A stretch of 64,000 bases of DNA from Halogeometricum pallidum JCM 14848 (GCF_000337095.1 NZ_AOIV01000027.1:92516-156515); one strand, 5' to 3'. Positions 28,460-36,860 are shown, numbered from the stretch's first letter. Made by a program: numbers and translations. The notes: generated by a model from the letters alone, not told the origin.

Positions 28460-29240
28460 CGCCGCCGGCCGGTTTGACTGGCTGTCAGCCACGCTCCTCC
28501 TCGGCGCGGTGCTGCTGTGTTACTATCTCGTCCCCCTGCTGTCGCTCCTGGTCAGCCAGTCGCCCGCGGCCGTCCTCGGCCGCCTGTCCAGCCCCGCCGT
28601 CGTCTCCGCGGCGACCACGTCGCTTCTCGCCTCGACAGCGAGCGCCGCAGTCGCCACCGTCTTCGGCCTTCCCCTCGCCTACTGGCTGGCGCGGGCCGAC
28701 GGGCGTCCCGCGACGCTCGTCACCGCCGTGGTGGTTCTGCCGCTCGTCCTCCCGCCCGTCGTCAGCGGCATGGTGCTTCTCACCGTCGTCGGCCCCGGCA
28801 CCTTCCTCGGTGACCTCGGCGAGTCGGTCGGCGTCCCCCTCACCCGCTCGCTCGCCGGCGTCGTGTTGGCCCAGACGTTCGTCGCCTCGCCGTTCGTCGT
28901 CGTCACCGCCAAGTCGGCGTTCGAGGGCGTCGACCGGAGCTTAGAGCACGCCTCGCGGTCGCTCGGGAAGAGCCGCCTCTCGACGGTCCGGCGCGTGACG
29001 CTCCCGCTCGCGTGGCCGGGCGTCGTCGCCGGCATCACCCTCGCGTTCGCCCGTTCGATGGGCGAGTTCGGCGCGACCATCATGCTCGCGTACTACCCGC
29101 GGACGATGCCGGTCCAGATATGGGTCTCCTTCTCGACGCTCGGACTGGAGAACGCCTTCCCCGTCGCCGTCGTCCTCCTCGGCGTCGCCGTCGCCACGCT
29201 CGTCGCGCTGAACGCCCTCGGCACGAATCCCTTGGAGTGA
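28434..29240 (+). CDS. wtpB: Molybdate/tungstate ABC transporter permease (WtpB/ModB type)
   Basis: This 268-residue permease has five to six transmembrane helices. The EAA loop is EHASRSLGKSRLSTVRRVTLPLAWPGVVAG (about 162-193), followed by FARSMGEFGATIMLAYYPRTMP, highly characteristic of ModB/WtpB. The start ATG 28434 lies within the end of wtpA, giving MFPTPSRIDAAGRF as a short cytoplasmic N terminus. It is one base from the ATPase gene. Confidence 0.92.
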   Translation: MFPTPSRIDAAGRFDWLSATLLLGAVLLCYYLVPLLSLLVSQSPAAVLGRLSSPAVVSAATTSLLASTASAAVATVFGLPLAYWLARADGRPATLVTAVVVLPLVLPPVVSGMVLLTVVGPGTFLGDLGESVGVPLTRSLAGVVLAQTFVASPFVVVTAKSAFEGVDRSLEHASRSLGKSRLSTVRRVTLPLAWPGVVAGITLAFARSMGEFGATIMLAYYPRTMPVQIWVSFSTLGLENAFPVAVVLLGVAVATLVALNALGTNPLE

Positions 29241-29241
29241 A

Positions 29242-30324
29242 ATGTTGGAACTGACCGGACTGCGGAAGTCCTACGCCGGGTTCGCGTTCGGGCCGGCGGA
29301 CCTCGCCGTCGACTCGGAGGTGCTCTGCGTGCTCGGCCCCTCGGGGAGCGGGAAGACGACGCTGCTCTCCCTGGTCGCGGGCATCCTCTCGCCCGACGCG
29401 GGGCGTATCGCGCTCGACGGCGCGCGACTCGACGGAGTGCCGCCGGAGCGACGCCGCACGGGGCTGGTGTTTCAGGACGGCGCGCTGTTCCCCCACATGA
29501 CCGCCCGCGAGAACGTCGCCTACGCGGCGGACGACGGCGACGCCGTCGAGACACTCGCGGACCTCCTCGAGATACGCGACGCGCTGGACCGCAAGCCGGC
29601 GGCGCTCTCGGGCGGGGAGCGACAGCGCGTCGCCCTCGCTCGCACCCTCGCCGCCGACCCGGGCGCGTTGCTGTTGGACGAACCGCTGTCGAGCCTCGAC
29701 GCCCCCATCCGCAACCGCCTCCGCGACGAACTCCACGACCTGTTCGACTCGCTCGACATCCCCGTCGTCTACGTCACGCACGACCAGCGCACCGCGACGG
29801 CGCTCGGCGACCGAATCGCCATCCTTCGCGACGGAACGGTCGAGCAGGTGGGGTCGCCCGAGGACGTGCTCGACCGTCCGGACAGCGAGTTCGTCGCCCG
29901 GTTCACCGGCACCGACAACCTGTTCGACGCGACGGTGACACGGCGGGGTGAGGGAGGCGACTCCGAGGACGCCGTCGTCCGTCTTCGCGTGGGTGACCTC
30001 CGACTCCGGGCGGCGGCTTCGGCGGATTCGTCAGTTGGTGACGACGTCACGGCGTGCGTCCGCCCCTCGCGCGTCCGACTCGGATCGCCGGGCGACGCGC
30101 GCATCGGGGAAGCCGACTCCGGCGACGGCGGGAACGTCCTCAGGGGGACTGTCCGCCGGTGGTTGAACGAGGGAGACGGCTACCGGGTCGTCGTCGACCT
30201 CCGCGACGCCCCCGTTCCGCTGACGGCGCGGGCGACGCCGCACCGCTTCGAACGGGCGGGGATACGCGACGGCGCCGCCGTGGAGGCCGTCGTCCCGCCC
30301 GCGGCGATTCACCTGATTCGGTGA
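29242..30324 (+). CDS. wtpC: Molybdate/tungstate ABC transporter ATP-binding protein (WtpC/ModC type)
   Basis: This 360-residue ATPase has Walker A GPSGSGKTTLLSL (about 32-44), Q loop TGLVFQDGALFPHM, signature ALSGGERQRVALARTL, Walker B ALLLDEPLSSLD and H loop VVYVTHDQRTA. After GTDNLFDATV (about 224) comes a C-terminal TOBE/MOP-like region of about 130 residues, including DVTACVRPSRVRL. The domain layout is that of ModC/WtpC with a regulatory tail. It completes the wtpABC operon. Confidence 0.92.
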   Translation: MLELTGLRKSYAGFAFGPADLAVDSEVLCVLGPSGSGKTTLLSLVAGILSPDAGRIALDGARLDGVPPERRRTGLVFQDGALFPHMTARENVAYAADDGDAVETLADLLEIRDALDRKPAALSGGERQRVALARTLAADPGALLLDEPLSSLDAPIRNRLRDELHDLFDSLDIPVVYVTHDQRTATALGDRIAILRDGTVEQVGSPEDVLDRPDSEFVARFTGTDNLFDATVTRRGEGGDSEDAVVRLRVGDLRLRAAASADSSVGDDVTACVRPSRVRLGSPGDARIGEADSGDGGNVLRGTVRRWLNEGDGYRVVVDLRDAPVPLTARATPHRFERAGIRDGAAVEAVVPPAAIHLIR

Positions 30325-30383
30325 GGCGCCGGTCGCCGTCTCCCGGACCGACTTCTGTGAACTATCCTCTTTCGAGCGACAAA

Positions 30384-30413
30384 ATTATATCCCAACATTT
30401 TCAGTATAATTTG
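30384..30413 (+). promoter_or_regulatory. Two TATA-like elements upstream of the OFA-type permease
   Basis: ATTATAT at 30384-30390 and GTATAATT near 30404-30411 lie in an AT-rich patch. The nearer one would start transcription near 30435, with the permease GTG at 30461 and an out-of-frame ATG at 30438 between. The double element may reflect alternate start sites or an operator overlap. Confidence 0.4.
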
Positions 30414-30460
30414 GAGAACTGCCAGCAGACTTTTGAAATGACAAATTGTGACTGTAGAGC

Positions 30461-31741
30461 GTGTCTCGAACGTCGGCGGACAAGAACCGGTGGCTCATCG
30501 CGCTCTCGGCGGTCGCGATTCACCTGTCCATCGGGAGCATCTACGCGTACAGCATCTATCAGATACCCCTGAACGAGACGCAGGGGTGGGGAACCTCGAG
30601 CGTGACGCTCGCGTTCTCCATCGCCATCTTCGTGCTCGGAATCACCGCCGCCTTCCTCGGCAAGTACGTCGAGGAGTACGGCCCGCGGCTGGCCGGGTTG
30701 GCCGCGGCCGTCCTGTACGGTCTCGGGATGGTCGGCTCGGGGGTCAGCGTCCTCATCGGGAGCCTCCCGCTGTTTCTCGCCACGTTCGGCGTGGTCGGCG
30801 GGATGGGGCTCGGACTCGGCTACATCTCCCCCATCGGGACCCTCGTCGAGTGGTTCCCCGACCGCCGCGGGATGGCGACGGGCCTCGCGGTCATGGGATT
30901 CGGCGCCGGCGCGCTTCTGACCGGTCCGCTCGGGAACTATCTGATCCAGAGCGTCGGCGTCGCGACGACGTTCTTCGCCCTCGGCGTGCTGTACTTCGTC
31001 CTGATGTCGCTCGGCGCGAGTTACCTCGCGAAGCCGCCGGAGGGGTGGCTCCCGGAGGGGATGGAGGGCGAGGAGAACGCCCACGAGAAAGCCAAGAGCG
31101 CGCTGTCGGGACTGGATAACCTCACCGCGGCGCAGGCGCGCACGACGCCGCGCTTCTGGATGGTGTGGCTCATCATCTTCATCAACGTCTCCGCGGGCAT
31201 CATGCTGCTCGCGTTCGCCTCGCCCATGCTCCAACAGGTCGGCGGTGCGACGGCGACGACCGCGGCGTTCATCACCGGCTACATCGGCATCTTCAACGGC
31301 GGCGGTCGCATCTTCTGGTCGACGCTCTCCGATTACATCGGTCGGACGACCACGTACGGGGCGTTCATGGCCATTCAGATCGTCGCCTTCTTCGTGATGC
31401 CGCAGATTACCGCCGTCTGGACGCTCGCGGCGGTCATGTTCCTCGTCATCACCTGCTACGGCGGCGGATTCGCCTGTCTCCCGGCGTACCTCAGCGACCT
31501 CTTCGGCACCGACGAGGTCAGCGCGATTCACGGCTACGCCCTCACCGCGTGGGGCTTCGCCGGCGTCGCCGGCCCGCAACTCGCCTCGTTCGTCCTCGAA
31601 GCGACGGGCAACTACACCAGCGCACTGTACGTGATGAACGCCGCCCTCGTCGTCGGACTCGTCACGGTGCTCGTCCTCCGATGGCGCATCGGACGCGTCA
31701 AGTCGTCGAATCGGACGAACGAACCCACCGTGAGCGACTGA
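30461..31741 (+). CDS. OFA-type major facilitator permease (oxalate/formate antiporter family)
   Basis: This 426-residue transporter has 12 helices. Its N-terminal part (WLIALSAVAIHLSIGSIYAYSIYQIPL) and YISPIGTLVEWFPDRRGMATGLAVMGFGAGALL (about 123-155) are typical of the OFA family. Residues 195-225 form a hydrophilic central loop. Proteins of this family carry oxalate, formate, pyruvate or other monocarboxylates; the substrate is unknown. Start is GTG 30461, since stop codons in frame close to it exclude an upstream start. It follows the molybdate importer but has its own promoter region. Confidence 0.85.
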   Translation: MSRTSADKNRWLIALSAVAIHLSIGSIYAYSIYQIPLNETQGWGTSSVTLAFSIAIFVLGITAAFLGKYVEEYGPRLAGLAAAVLYGLGMVGSGVSVLIGSLPLFLATFGVVGGMGLGLGYISPIGTLVEWFPDRRGMATGLAVMGFGAGALLTGPLGNYLIQSVGVATTFFALGVLYFVLMSLGASYLAKPPEGWLPEGMEGEENAHEKAKSALSGLDNLTAAQARTTPRFWMVWLIIFINVSAGIMLLAFASPMLQQVGGATATTAAFITGYIGIFNGGGRIFWSTLSDYIGRTTTYGAFMAIQIVAFFVMPQITAVWTLAAVMFLVITCYGGGFACLPAYLSDLFGTDEVSAIHGYALTAWGFAGVAGPQLASFVLEATGNYTSALYVMNAALVVGLVTVLVLRWRIGRVKSSNRTNEPTVSD

Positions 31742-31831
31742 CCCGGCGGACCATCCGGAGCACTCGTCTCCCCTCCCGTCGGCTCCGCCCTTCATCGGTC
31801 ACGGACCGCCCGGACGAAAACGTTTTGTTGT

Positions 31832-31847
31832 TTTAGGCTAGCCTAAA
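31832..31847 (+). promoter_or_regulatory. Iron box 1, TTTAGG-CTAG-CCTAAA (SirR/DtxR-type operator)
   Basis: A perfect 16-bp palindrome matching the DtxR/IdeR core TTAGG-N-CCTAA. It sits four bases before the ATG of a mini-ORF at 31852 and about 75 bp before the next gene. A second box with the same arms and spacer occurs at 32284. Regulation by an iron-dependent SirR/Idr repressor is inferred from motif identity. Confidence 0.75.
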
Positions 31848-31851
31848 CAGC

Positions 31852-31914
31852 ATGCCCGGCGAAGCGACGGACGGAGCGGGACCGACGCGACGTTCCGAGA
31901 CGGGGCGGAGGTAG
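31852..31914 (+). CDS. Possible 20-aa mini-ORF after iron box 1
   Basis: The frame MPGEATDGAGPTRRSETGRR begins four bases after the iron box and ends eight bases before the next gene. It may be the leaderless start of this transcript. No protein evidence; it may only couple translation to the following gene. Confidence 0.25.
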   Translation: MPGEATDGAGPTRRSETGRR

Positions 31915-31921
31915 CGTCCCG

Positions 31922-32230
31922 ATGGCGGGAACGACGCTGATCGAGATACGCGAACATATCGAGGCGCTGGCGGGCGACGACGGGGAGTTCGCCGTCGTCT
32001 GCGGACGCACCGGCGAGCGGCCGATTCCGGTCGCGGGCGAGCGCTTCGAGACCCGCGCCGTCGCGCGGACCGCCGCGCGGGCGACCGAACAGTACCGCGC
32101 GGTGCTCCGCCGCTACGACCCGCAACTGCGCTTCTACGACCTCGTCGTCTGTCAGCACGTCGGCGGGGGTAGCCGGAGCCGAGCGGACGCTCGCGGCGGG
32201 CGGACGAGCCCCGGTTCCAACGCTCGGTGA
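31922..32230 (+). CDS. Small unknown protein under iron box 1 (possibly DUF7552)
   Basis: This 102-residue protein starts MAGTTLIEIREHIEALAGDDGEFAVVCGRTGERPIPVAG, and its middle RTAARATEQYRAVLRRYDPQ is helical. I recall it as a haloarchaeal small-protein family (possibly DUF7552), with no known function. The C-terminal 30 residues (GGGSRSRADARGGRTSPGSNAR) are Arg/Gly/Ser-rich and basic, unusual for a halophile. The cysteines VVCGRTG and VVCQHVGG could bind metal. The gene lies under a perfect iron box, so iron regulation is likely. Confidence 0.7.
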   Translation: MAGTTLIEIREHIEALAGDDGEFAVVCGRTGERPIPVAGERFETRAVARTAARATEQYRAVLRRYDPQLRFYDLVVCQHVGGGSRSRADARGGRTSPGSNAR

Positions 32231-32283
32231 CCGCGCTGTTCTCCCGTCCCGTCCCGCCCGACTCGAACCGCTTCCTTTTTCAC

Positions 32284-32299
32284 TTTAGGCCCACCTAAA
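32284..32299 (+). promoter_or_regulatory. Iron box 2, TTTAGG-CCCA-CCTAAA
   Basis: The same arms and spacer as iron box 1, imperfect only in the 4-bp core. It ends eight bases before the ATG of the 57-aa gene at 32308, with a T-rich TTTTTC stretch at about -27 as TATA. Overlap with the start region implies repression when iron is bound. Confidence 0.72.
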
Positions 32300-32307
32300 C
32301 ACTCGTG

Positions 32308-32481
32308 ATGAGCGTCGAACGACGACCGTCCGAGGAGAGTTCGCCGAAGTCCGAATCGGTCGCTACGCCGCAGGTGTCCGTCTGCGAGAGCCGTCCCGGC
32401 CGGTCGGTCTTCCTCGAATCGGGGAACGCCGACGGGTGGATAGCCACCGACCTGTCCGTCTCCGTGAGCGAGGAACGATGA
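32308..32481 (+). CDS. 57-aa small protein under iron box 2
   Basis: The frame MSVERRPSEESSPKSES, then VSVCESRPGRSVFLESGNADGWIATDLSVSV, is 57 residues long and overlaps the next gene by four bases (ATGA). The C-terminal half resembles a haloarchaeal small-protein family that I recall as DUF7331-like (GNADGWIATD). It has one Cys. Function unknown; the position shows co-expression with the amphi-Trp gene under iron control. Confidence 0.6.
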   Translation: MSVERRPSEESSPKSESVATPQVSVCESRPGRSVFLESGNADGWIATDLSVSVSEER

Positions 32482-32765
32482 GCGACGAGACGGACGCCGA
32501 ACGGACCGTGATTCGCTCGGGGCGCGACTTCGAGCAGGAGTTCCGCCTCGACGCGCGCGAGGCCGGGGAGTTCCTCGTCGCACTCGGCGAGCAACTCCGC
32601 GACGGCGACGAACTCACCCTCTCGACCGACGAGTGGGAGCTTCCCTTCTCCTTCGGCGAGCCCGTCGGAGTGGAGATAGACTACGAGGGCGTCGGCGAAC
32701 CCGAACTCGAAATCGAGATAGAACTGCCGGGCCGGACCGACGAGAAGGCCCCCGACGTCGACTGA
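32478..32765 (+). CDS. amphi-Trp domain protein
   Basis: This 95-residue protein contains an amphi-Trp domain (about 20-80): FEQEFRLDAREAGEFLVALGEQLRDGDELTL, the Trp pair-bearing STDEWELPFSFGEPVGVEIDYEGVGEPELEIEIELPG. The family is small, soluble and of unknown biochemical role, often near metal or stress genes. It overlaps the 57-aa gene and shares iron box 2. Start ATG 32478. Confidence 0.85.
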   Translation: MSDETDAERTVIRSGRDFEQEFRLDAREAGEFLVALGEQLRDGDELTLSTDEWELPFSFGEPVGVEIDYEGVGEPELEIEIELPGRTDEKAPDVD

Positions 32766-32819
32766 ACGCACCGATTCTTCTTCTGCCGACCGACGCGAAC
32801 CGACGCCGGGCCGTACCGC

Positions 32820-33839
32820 TCAGCGGGCGTCGGCGTCCGGGTCGTACTGTGACGACGTCTGCAAGTGGAGTCTGAGCCCGGCGGCTCCGACCACCGCGAG
32901 CAGTCCGGTCGCCCCGGTGACGGCGGCGACGCCCGTCGGCGTGAGCACGTCCACCGGTCCCTCGCCGACGAGGACGACGCCGCGCATCCCGCGGTCGCCG
33001 TAGTTCGTGCACCCGTACTTCGAGAGGCCGTCGCCGTCGAAGGCGAGGGCGAACTCGTGGCCTGTGCCGCGGACCTGCTCGCTCGCGTAGCCCACCGTGT
33101 CGTCGACCACGTCGTAGGCTCCGGCCGTGCCGACCCACTCCCAGACGACGGTCGTGCCGGGGTCTACGCGTATTGCGGCCGGTTCGAAGGCGAACTCTCC
33201 GCCGTTGCCCATCGCGCCCACCTTCACCGTCACCTCCGACTCGCCGCGGCGGTCCGCGACGCCGTCGTAGTTGTCCGTGCCGTCCAACCAGCCGTCGAAG
33301 GAGGGGTTCTCCGCGTCACCCCCTCCATCGCCGCCGGCGCCGGACCCGCCTTCGCCCCCGGGTCCGCCGGGGAGCGTCACCGCGGCGTCGCCGACGACGA
33401 GTGCACCCCGCATCCCCATCGCCGAGTGGGGCGCGCAGGCGTACGAAACGACGCCCGACTCGGGCGCCTCGGCGGAGAACGTCGCCCCCGCCTCGGAGTG
33501 GTAGTCGGACTCGAACGACCCGTCTTCGGCGACGACGTTGTGGCTACCGCCGTTGCCCGTCCACTCCCAGGTCACGGTCGTTCCGGGGTCGACGCGGACG
33601 ACGGGCGGCGAGAACCCGAAGTCGCCGCCGTTGCCCGGGGCGCCAACCTCCACGCTCACCTCCGTTTGACCGGTGGCGTCGACGACGGCGTCGGCGCCGT
33701 CGGTCTTGGCGAACCACTCGGTCAGGTCGGTCTCCTCAGCGGCGCTGACCGGACGCGCGAGGAGAGGCCCTCCGACGAGTCCGGCCCCCACCAGCGCGCC
33801 GGTACCGGCGAGCACGTCCCGTCGCGTGCAGTCGGTCAT
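32820..33839 (-). CDS. Double halocyanin, Tat-exported, second copper site degenerate
   Basis: This 339-residue secreted protein has a Tat-like signal (CTRRDVLAGTGALVGAGLVGGPLLARPVSA), two halocyanin (cupredoxin) repeats of about 110 residues and a C-terminal membrane helix (VAAVTGATGLLAVVGAAGLRL). Repeat 1 (about 40-150) has all type 1 copper ligands: His in GGSHNVV, Cys and His in YACAPHSAMGM. Repeat 2 (about 180-290) has TAGAYDVVDD, so its first His is Tyr/Ala, and YGCTNYGDRGM, keeping Cys but losing the second His. Only one copper site can be functional. A Gly-rich linker joins the repeats. It lies two bases after the multicopper oxidase on the same strand and is probably its electron donor or acceptor. 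Confidence 0.9.
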   Translation of the reverse strand: MTDCTRRDVLAGTGALVGAGLVGGPLLARPVSAAEETDLTEWFAKTDGADAVVDATGQTEVSVEVGAPGNGGDFGFSPPVVRVDPGTTVTWEWTGNGGSHNVVAEDGSFESDYHSEAGATFSAEAPESGVVSYACAPHSAMGMRGALVVGDAAVTLPGGPGGEGGSGAGGDGGGDAENPSFDGWLDGTDNYDGVADRRGESEVTVKVGAMGNGGEFAFEPAAIRVDPGTTVVWEWVGTAGAYDVVDDTVGYASEQVRGTGHEFALAFDGDGLSKYGCTNYGDRGMRGVVLVGEGPVDVLTPTGVAAVTGATGLLAVVGAAGLRLHLQTSSQYDPDADAR

Positions 33840-33841
33840 GG

Positions 33842-34993
33842 CTACGCCTCGTACCCCGCGTACGCCATCACCTGCTTGAACAGGTCGGTGTCCATGACGG
33901 GCGTGTAGACGACGGCCGAGAGCATCCCGCCGGGGTACGACGACCCGTTGCGCACGTGGTCGACTTTGTGGCAGTGAACGAGGTAGATGCCGGGGTCGGC
34001 GTCCGCCTCGAACTCGACCGTGTAGCGCTCCGCGGGCGCGACGTTCACCACGTCCTGTTCTATCTGCATCGCCTCCGGAATCGGCGACCCGTCCTTCTCG
34101 ACGACGCGGAAGCGGTGGTTGTGCACGTGCAACGGGTGCGAGTGGAACCCGCCGTTCACCCAGTGGATGCGGACCGTGTCGCCCGGGTCCACGACGACGG
34201 GCGACCCCGTCTCGGGGTGGAACGTCGCCGGCGCGGACTTGCCGTTGATGGTGAACGTGTCCATCTGTCGGTTGGTGATGTCGTAGGCTGCGTCCTCGCC
34301 CCCGTACTGCCGCGAGAGGCGAGTGTCCCACTCCTTGACGGTCATGTAGTACTCCTTGTCGGCGCGCTCGTATCCCTCGGGTTCGACCCGCAGGACGCCG
34401 TACATCCCCATGTCCATGTGCCGCGGCGTCTGGTAGTGGCAGTGGTACAGGTGCGTGCCCGCCACGTTCGCCGTGAACTCGTAGGTGTGCTTTTCGCCGG
34501 GTTCGACGGTGACGCCCGTCGTCGTCGGCACGCCGTCGTTCTCCCACGTCTTCCGCAGGCCGTGGACGTGGAACGTGTGCGGCATGTCCATCCCCGTGTT
34601 GTCGAGGGTGACGCTGAACTCCTGGCCCTCCGTGGTGCGGAGGATGGGCCCCGGGACCGAGGGGGTCCCGTCGTCGGCCTGCCACGCCCACACGACGGGG
34701 AGCGTGATGGGCCCGTTCATCGTCTCGCCGGGGTGCACGTGGTGCACCGCGTTCACCGTCTTCAGCGTCACGTGATTGTCTCGCTCTTCAAGGTCGACCA
34801 CTTCCGGGCGACCGGTCGTCGGCAGGTCGCTTGCGACCTGCGCCGCGGACCCCGCCGGGTCCACGTTCGTGACCGTCGGCGTCGAACTGGTCAGACAGCC
34901 GGCCGTGGCGGCCACGCCCGTCGATCCCGTCGCGGCGAGGAACTGTCGTCGCGAGATTCCGTCCCCGGGAGCACCGATTTCACCCTTCATCAC
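33842..34993 (-). CDS. Two-domain multicopper oxidase, Tat lipoprotein
   Basis: This 383-residue exported protein has a Tat and lipobox signal ending AATAGC (about 14-32). Cupredoxin domain 1 carries HTFHVHG (about 138-144) and YHCHYQTPRHMDMGM (about 184-200), a Cys-His-Met type 1 site together with trinuclear ligands. Domain 2 carries HSHPLHVHNHRF (about 287-298) and YLVHCHKVDHVRNG (about 344-357). The four multicopper-oxidase histidine clusters are therefore present. It could oxidise metal ions (Cu, Fe, Mn) or phenols, or reduce nitrite. The next gene is the halocyanin. A second ATG lies one codon downstream. Confidence 0.88.
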   Translation of the reverse strand: MMKGEIGAPGDGISRRQFLAATGSTGVAATAGCLTSSTPTVTNVDPAGSAAQVASDLPTTGRPEVVDLEERDNHVTLKTVNAVHHVHPGETMNGPITLPVVWAWQADDGTPSVPGPILRTTEGQEFSVTLDNTGMDMPHTFHVHGLRKTWENDGVPTTTGVTVEPGEKHTYEFTANVAGTHLYHCHYQTPRHMDMGMYGVLRVEPEGYERADKEYYMTVKEWDTRLSRQYGGEDAAYDITNRQMDTFTINGKSAPATFHPETGSPVVVDPGDTVRIHWVNGGFHSHPLHVHNHRFRVVEKDGSPIPEAMQIEQDVVNVAPAERYTVEFEADADPGIYLVHCHKVDHVRNGSSYPGGMLSAVVYTPVMDTDLFKQVMAYAGYEA

Positions 34994-35146
34994 TCTCTCG
35001 TTGTTTCGGACGGTACATATCGGATAGCGGTAACTCCCATTCGGCGAGAATACTGTCTGAGAAACTCACGCACGACTCGAACGGCGACGCCGCTCGCCGG
35101 CGTGTCGCGCGCGAAAACAGAAATCGGTCGAGAGCGGCTCGCGCCT

Positions 35147-36241
35147 TCAGGCGCTCGCGTTCGTCGGAGTCTCGGTCGCGGTTTCGGTCGCAACCTCGGT
35201 CTCGGTTGCCGTCTCGGTCTCCTCGTCCGCGTCGGGGAGACCGGCGAGCGGGTCTGGTTCGTAGAAGCGCCAGAGGCCGTCGTAGCCCTGGTAAGCGTTC
35301 TCCTCTTCCTGCTTGAACTCCTCTTGCTTCGAGAAGGGATAGTCGGCGACTTCCGCGTAGCCGCGTTCGATGAGGTCGGCGTTGAGCGTGGCGGTGTCGC
35401 CGTCGTCGACGTACACCTGGAGGGTACCGGAGTCGTCGCGACGGTCGGCGACCGAGTCGACGTAGATTCTCACCTCTCGTCCCTCGACTTCGCCGCTCAC
35501 GAAGCCGGTCGCTTTGCCGCCCCAGTCGTTCAGCCAGGCCTCGCCGCCGTCTTCGGTGGCCATGCCGAGGTAGTCGTCCTCGGAGTAGTCGCCGTCGGGG
35601 GCGTCGACGCCGACGAGGTCAACCTTTTCGAGGTGGCCGTCGGGGAACTCCACGAGGAGGCTGTCGCCGTCAGCGACCGTCGTGACCGTCACGTTCCACT
35701 CGGTCCGCTCCTCGGTCGAAGCGGTCTCGTTCGCGGACGCGGACGACGCAGTCGCCGTCTCGTCGTCGGTGGTCGGTCCGCTCTCGGACGCGTCGCCGTC
35801 CGTGTCGGCCGTCGAGGCGTCGCCGGCAGTCGAATCGTCGGTGTTCGCGTCCGATTCGTCGTCGTCCGAAGCGGAGGTGTCCGAGACGGAAGCGTCTGAA
35901 CTGGAGGAGTCCGACGAGTCGTCGTCGGCAGACGCCGCCGACTCGCCGCTCGAATCGGACGAGGTGTCGTCGCTCGACTGCGTCTCCGTTTCCGCACTGT
36001 CGTCCGTCGCCGTCTCTTCACCCGCGTCGGCCGCGGGGGCGGTGGCGGACCGGACGTCCGTCGCCGTCGCGGAGACCGCCGAGGCGGCGGCCTCTTCGCG
36101 CGTCGATTCGGCCGTCGAACTGTCCACCGATTCGTTGCTCCTCACGATATCGCCGTCGGAGGGTGCCGATTGCGTACCCGCAGCGGTGCAGCCCGCCGTG
36201 ACGAGTAGGAGGGCGACCAGGAGTGTTGCCAGCCGGGACAT
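35147..36241 (-). CDS. Nuclease-fold (SNase-like) lipoprotein with lost catalytic residues
   Basis: This 364-residue protein is a lipoprotein (LLVALLLVTAGC at about 6-17). A Ser/Asp/Thr-rich linker follows to about 180. An SNase-like OB domain spans about 182-320: VTTVADGDSLLVEF, KVDLVGVDAPDGDY and DADLIERGYAEVADYPF. The first metal Asp (DGDS) is kept, but the catalytic Arg before GxD reads Asp (VDLVGVD), the Glu after it reads Asp (APD), and the second Arg reads Thr (SGTLQVYV). Hydrolysis is therefore doubtful. A Thr/Glu/Ala tail ends the protein. ATG 36241 gives a classical lipoprotein signal; the TATA-like TTATAT lies about 27 bp upstream. The role may be binding at the cell surface. Confidence 0.85.
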   Translation of the reverse strand: MSRLATLLVALLLVTAGCTAAGTQSAPSDGDIVRSNESVDSSTAESTREEAAASAVSATATDVRSATAPAADAGEETATDDSAETETQSSDDTSSDSSGESAASADDDSSDSSSSDASVSDTSASDDDESDANTDDSTAGDASTADTDGDASESGPTTDDETATASSASANETASTEERTEWNVTVTTVADGDSLLVEFPDGHLEKVDLVGVDAPDGDYSEDDYLGMATEDGGEAWLNDWGGKATGFVSGEVEGREVRIYVDSVADRRDDSGTLQVYVDDGDTATLNADLIERGYAEVADYPFSKQEEFKQEEENAYQGYDGLWRFYEPDPLAGLPDADEETETATETEVATETATETPTNASA

Positions 36242-36860
36242 TCTGTTTGAAATCACTCCATCACAGGACATATAATTCAGCATAATTCTCCGCGGTATAA
36301 TATCGTGTCACCGTGAGTTTCTCTATTTACTACTATTTTAACCGCGGTTGTAAGCGGCTAACTCCCGCGAATACGAGTGTTAGGACGAAACTTCCGCTCG
36401 GGCGACCGGAACGGCCAGGACCGGTTGTTCGGCCCGGTCGGCAGTCCTATCCGGTCAGTGATGTTTCAGATCTCCCTCCGTGAAGGCGGGATTAACGGGT
36501 CGGGTGGAGTAGACTTCGAGCGAGTTCTCCCGACCGGATCTCCCGCCGACCGATCCGTTTGACCCCCGGTTACGAACTTCATTCCGAACTCGTTTCACTT
36601 ATTCTGTCCGTGCAGTAAGGTCACAACCAGTGGTCAAAAAAGTCGCCACGCGGCGTCGCGCGCGAAATCCGCGCGCGGCTCGAAAACGGATAGTACGAGC
36701 CGTTCGACGGCATTTTCTCAACTCTGTGTCGATTCCTCCGCGGCGCCTCCGCCGCGCGTGCGCGGACGATCACATCTCAACCGCGGACGGCGCGTCTAGG
36801 GCGTCCAGAGAGAGGTTTCGGGCGCTCCCGCCGTTTCGTTCTGTCCAACCTTGGTACGAC
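36242..36860. other. Intergenic region without a gene
   Basis: Six hundred bases between the SNase-like gene and the P19-like gene. Near 36268-36280 is the TATA box of the former on the minus strand. Between 36290 and 36360 an AT-rich stretch is flanked by CCGCGG and its repeat. Nothing else recognisable was seen; frames here are short and without bias. Confidence 0.5.

Noticed and set aside
33840-34691. Upstream extension of the halocyanin frame
   Set aside because: The open frame into the multicopper oxidase gene has no motif; the ATG at 33839 gives a clean Tat signal.
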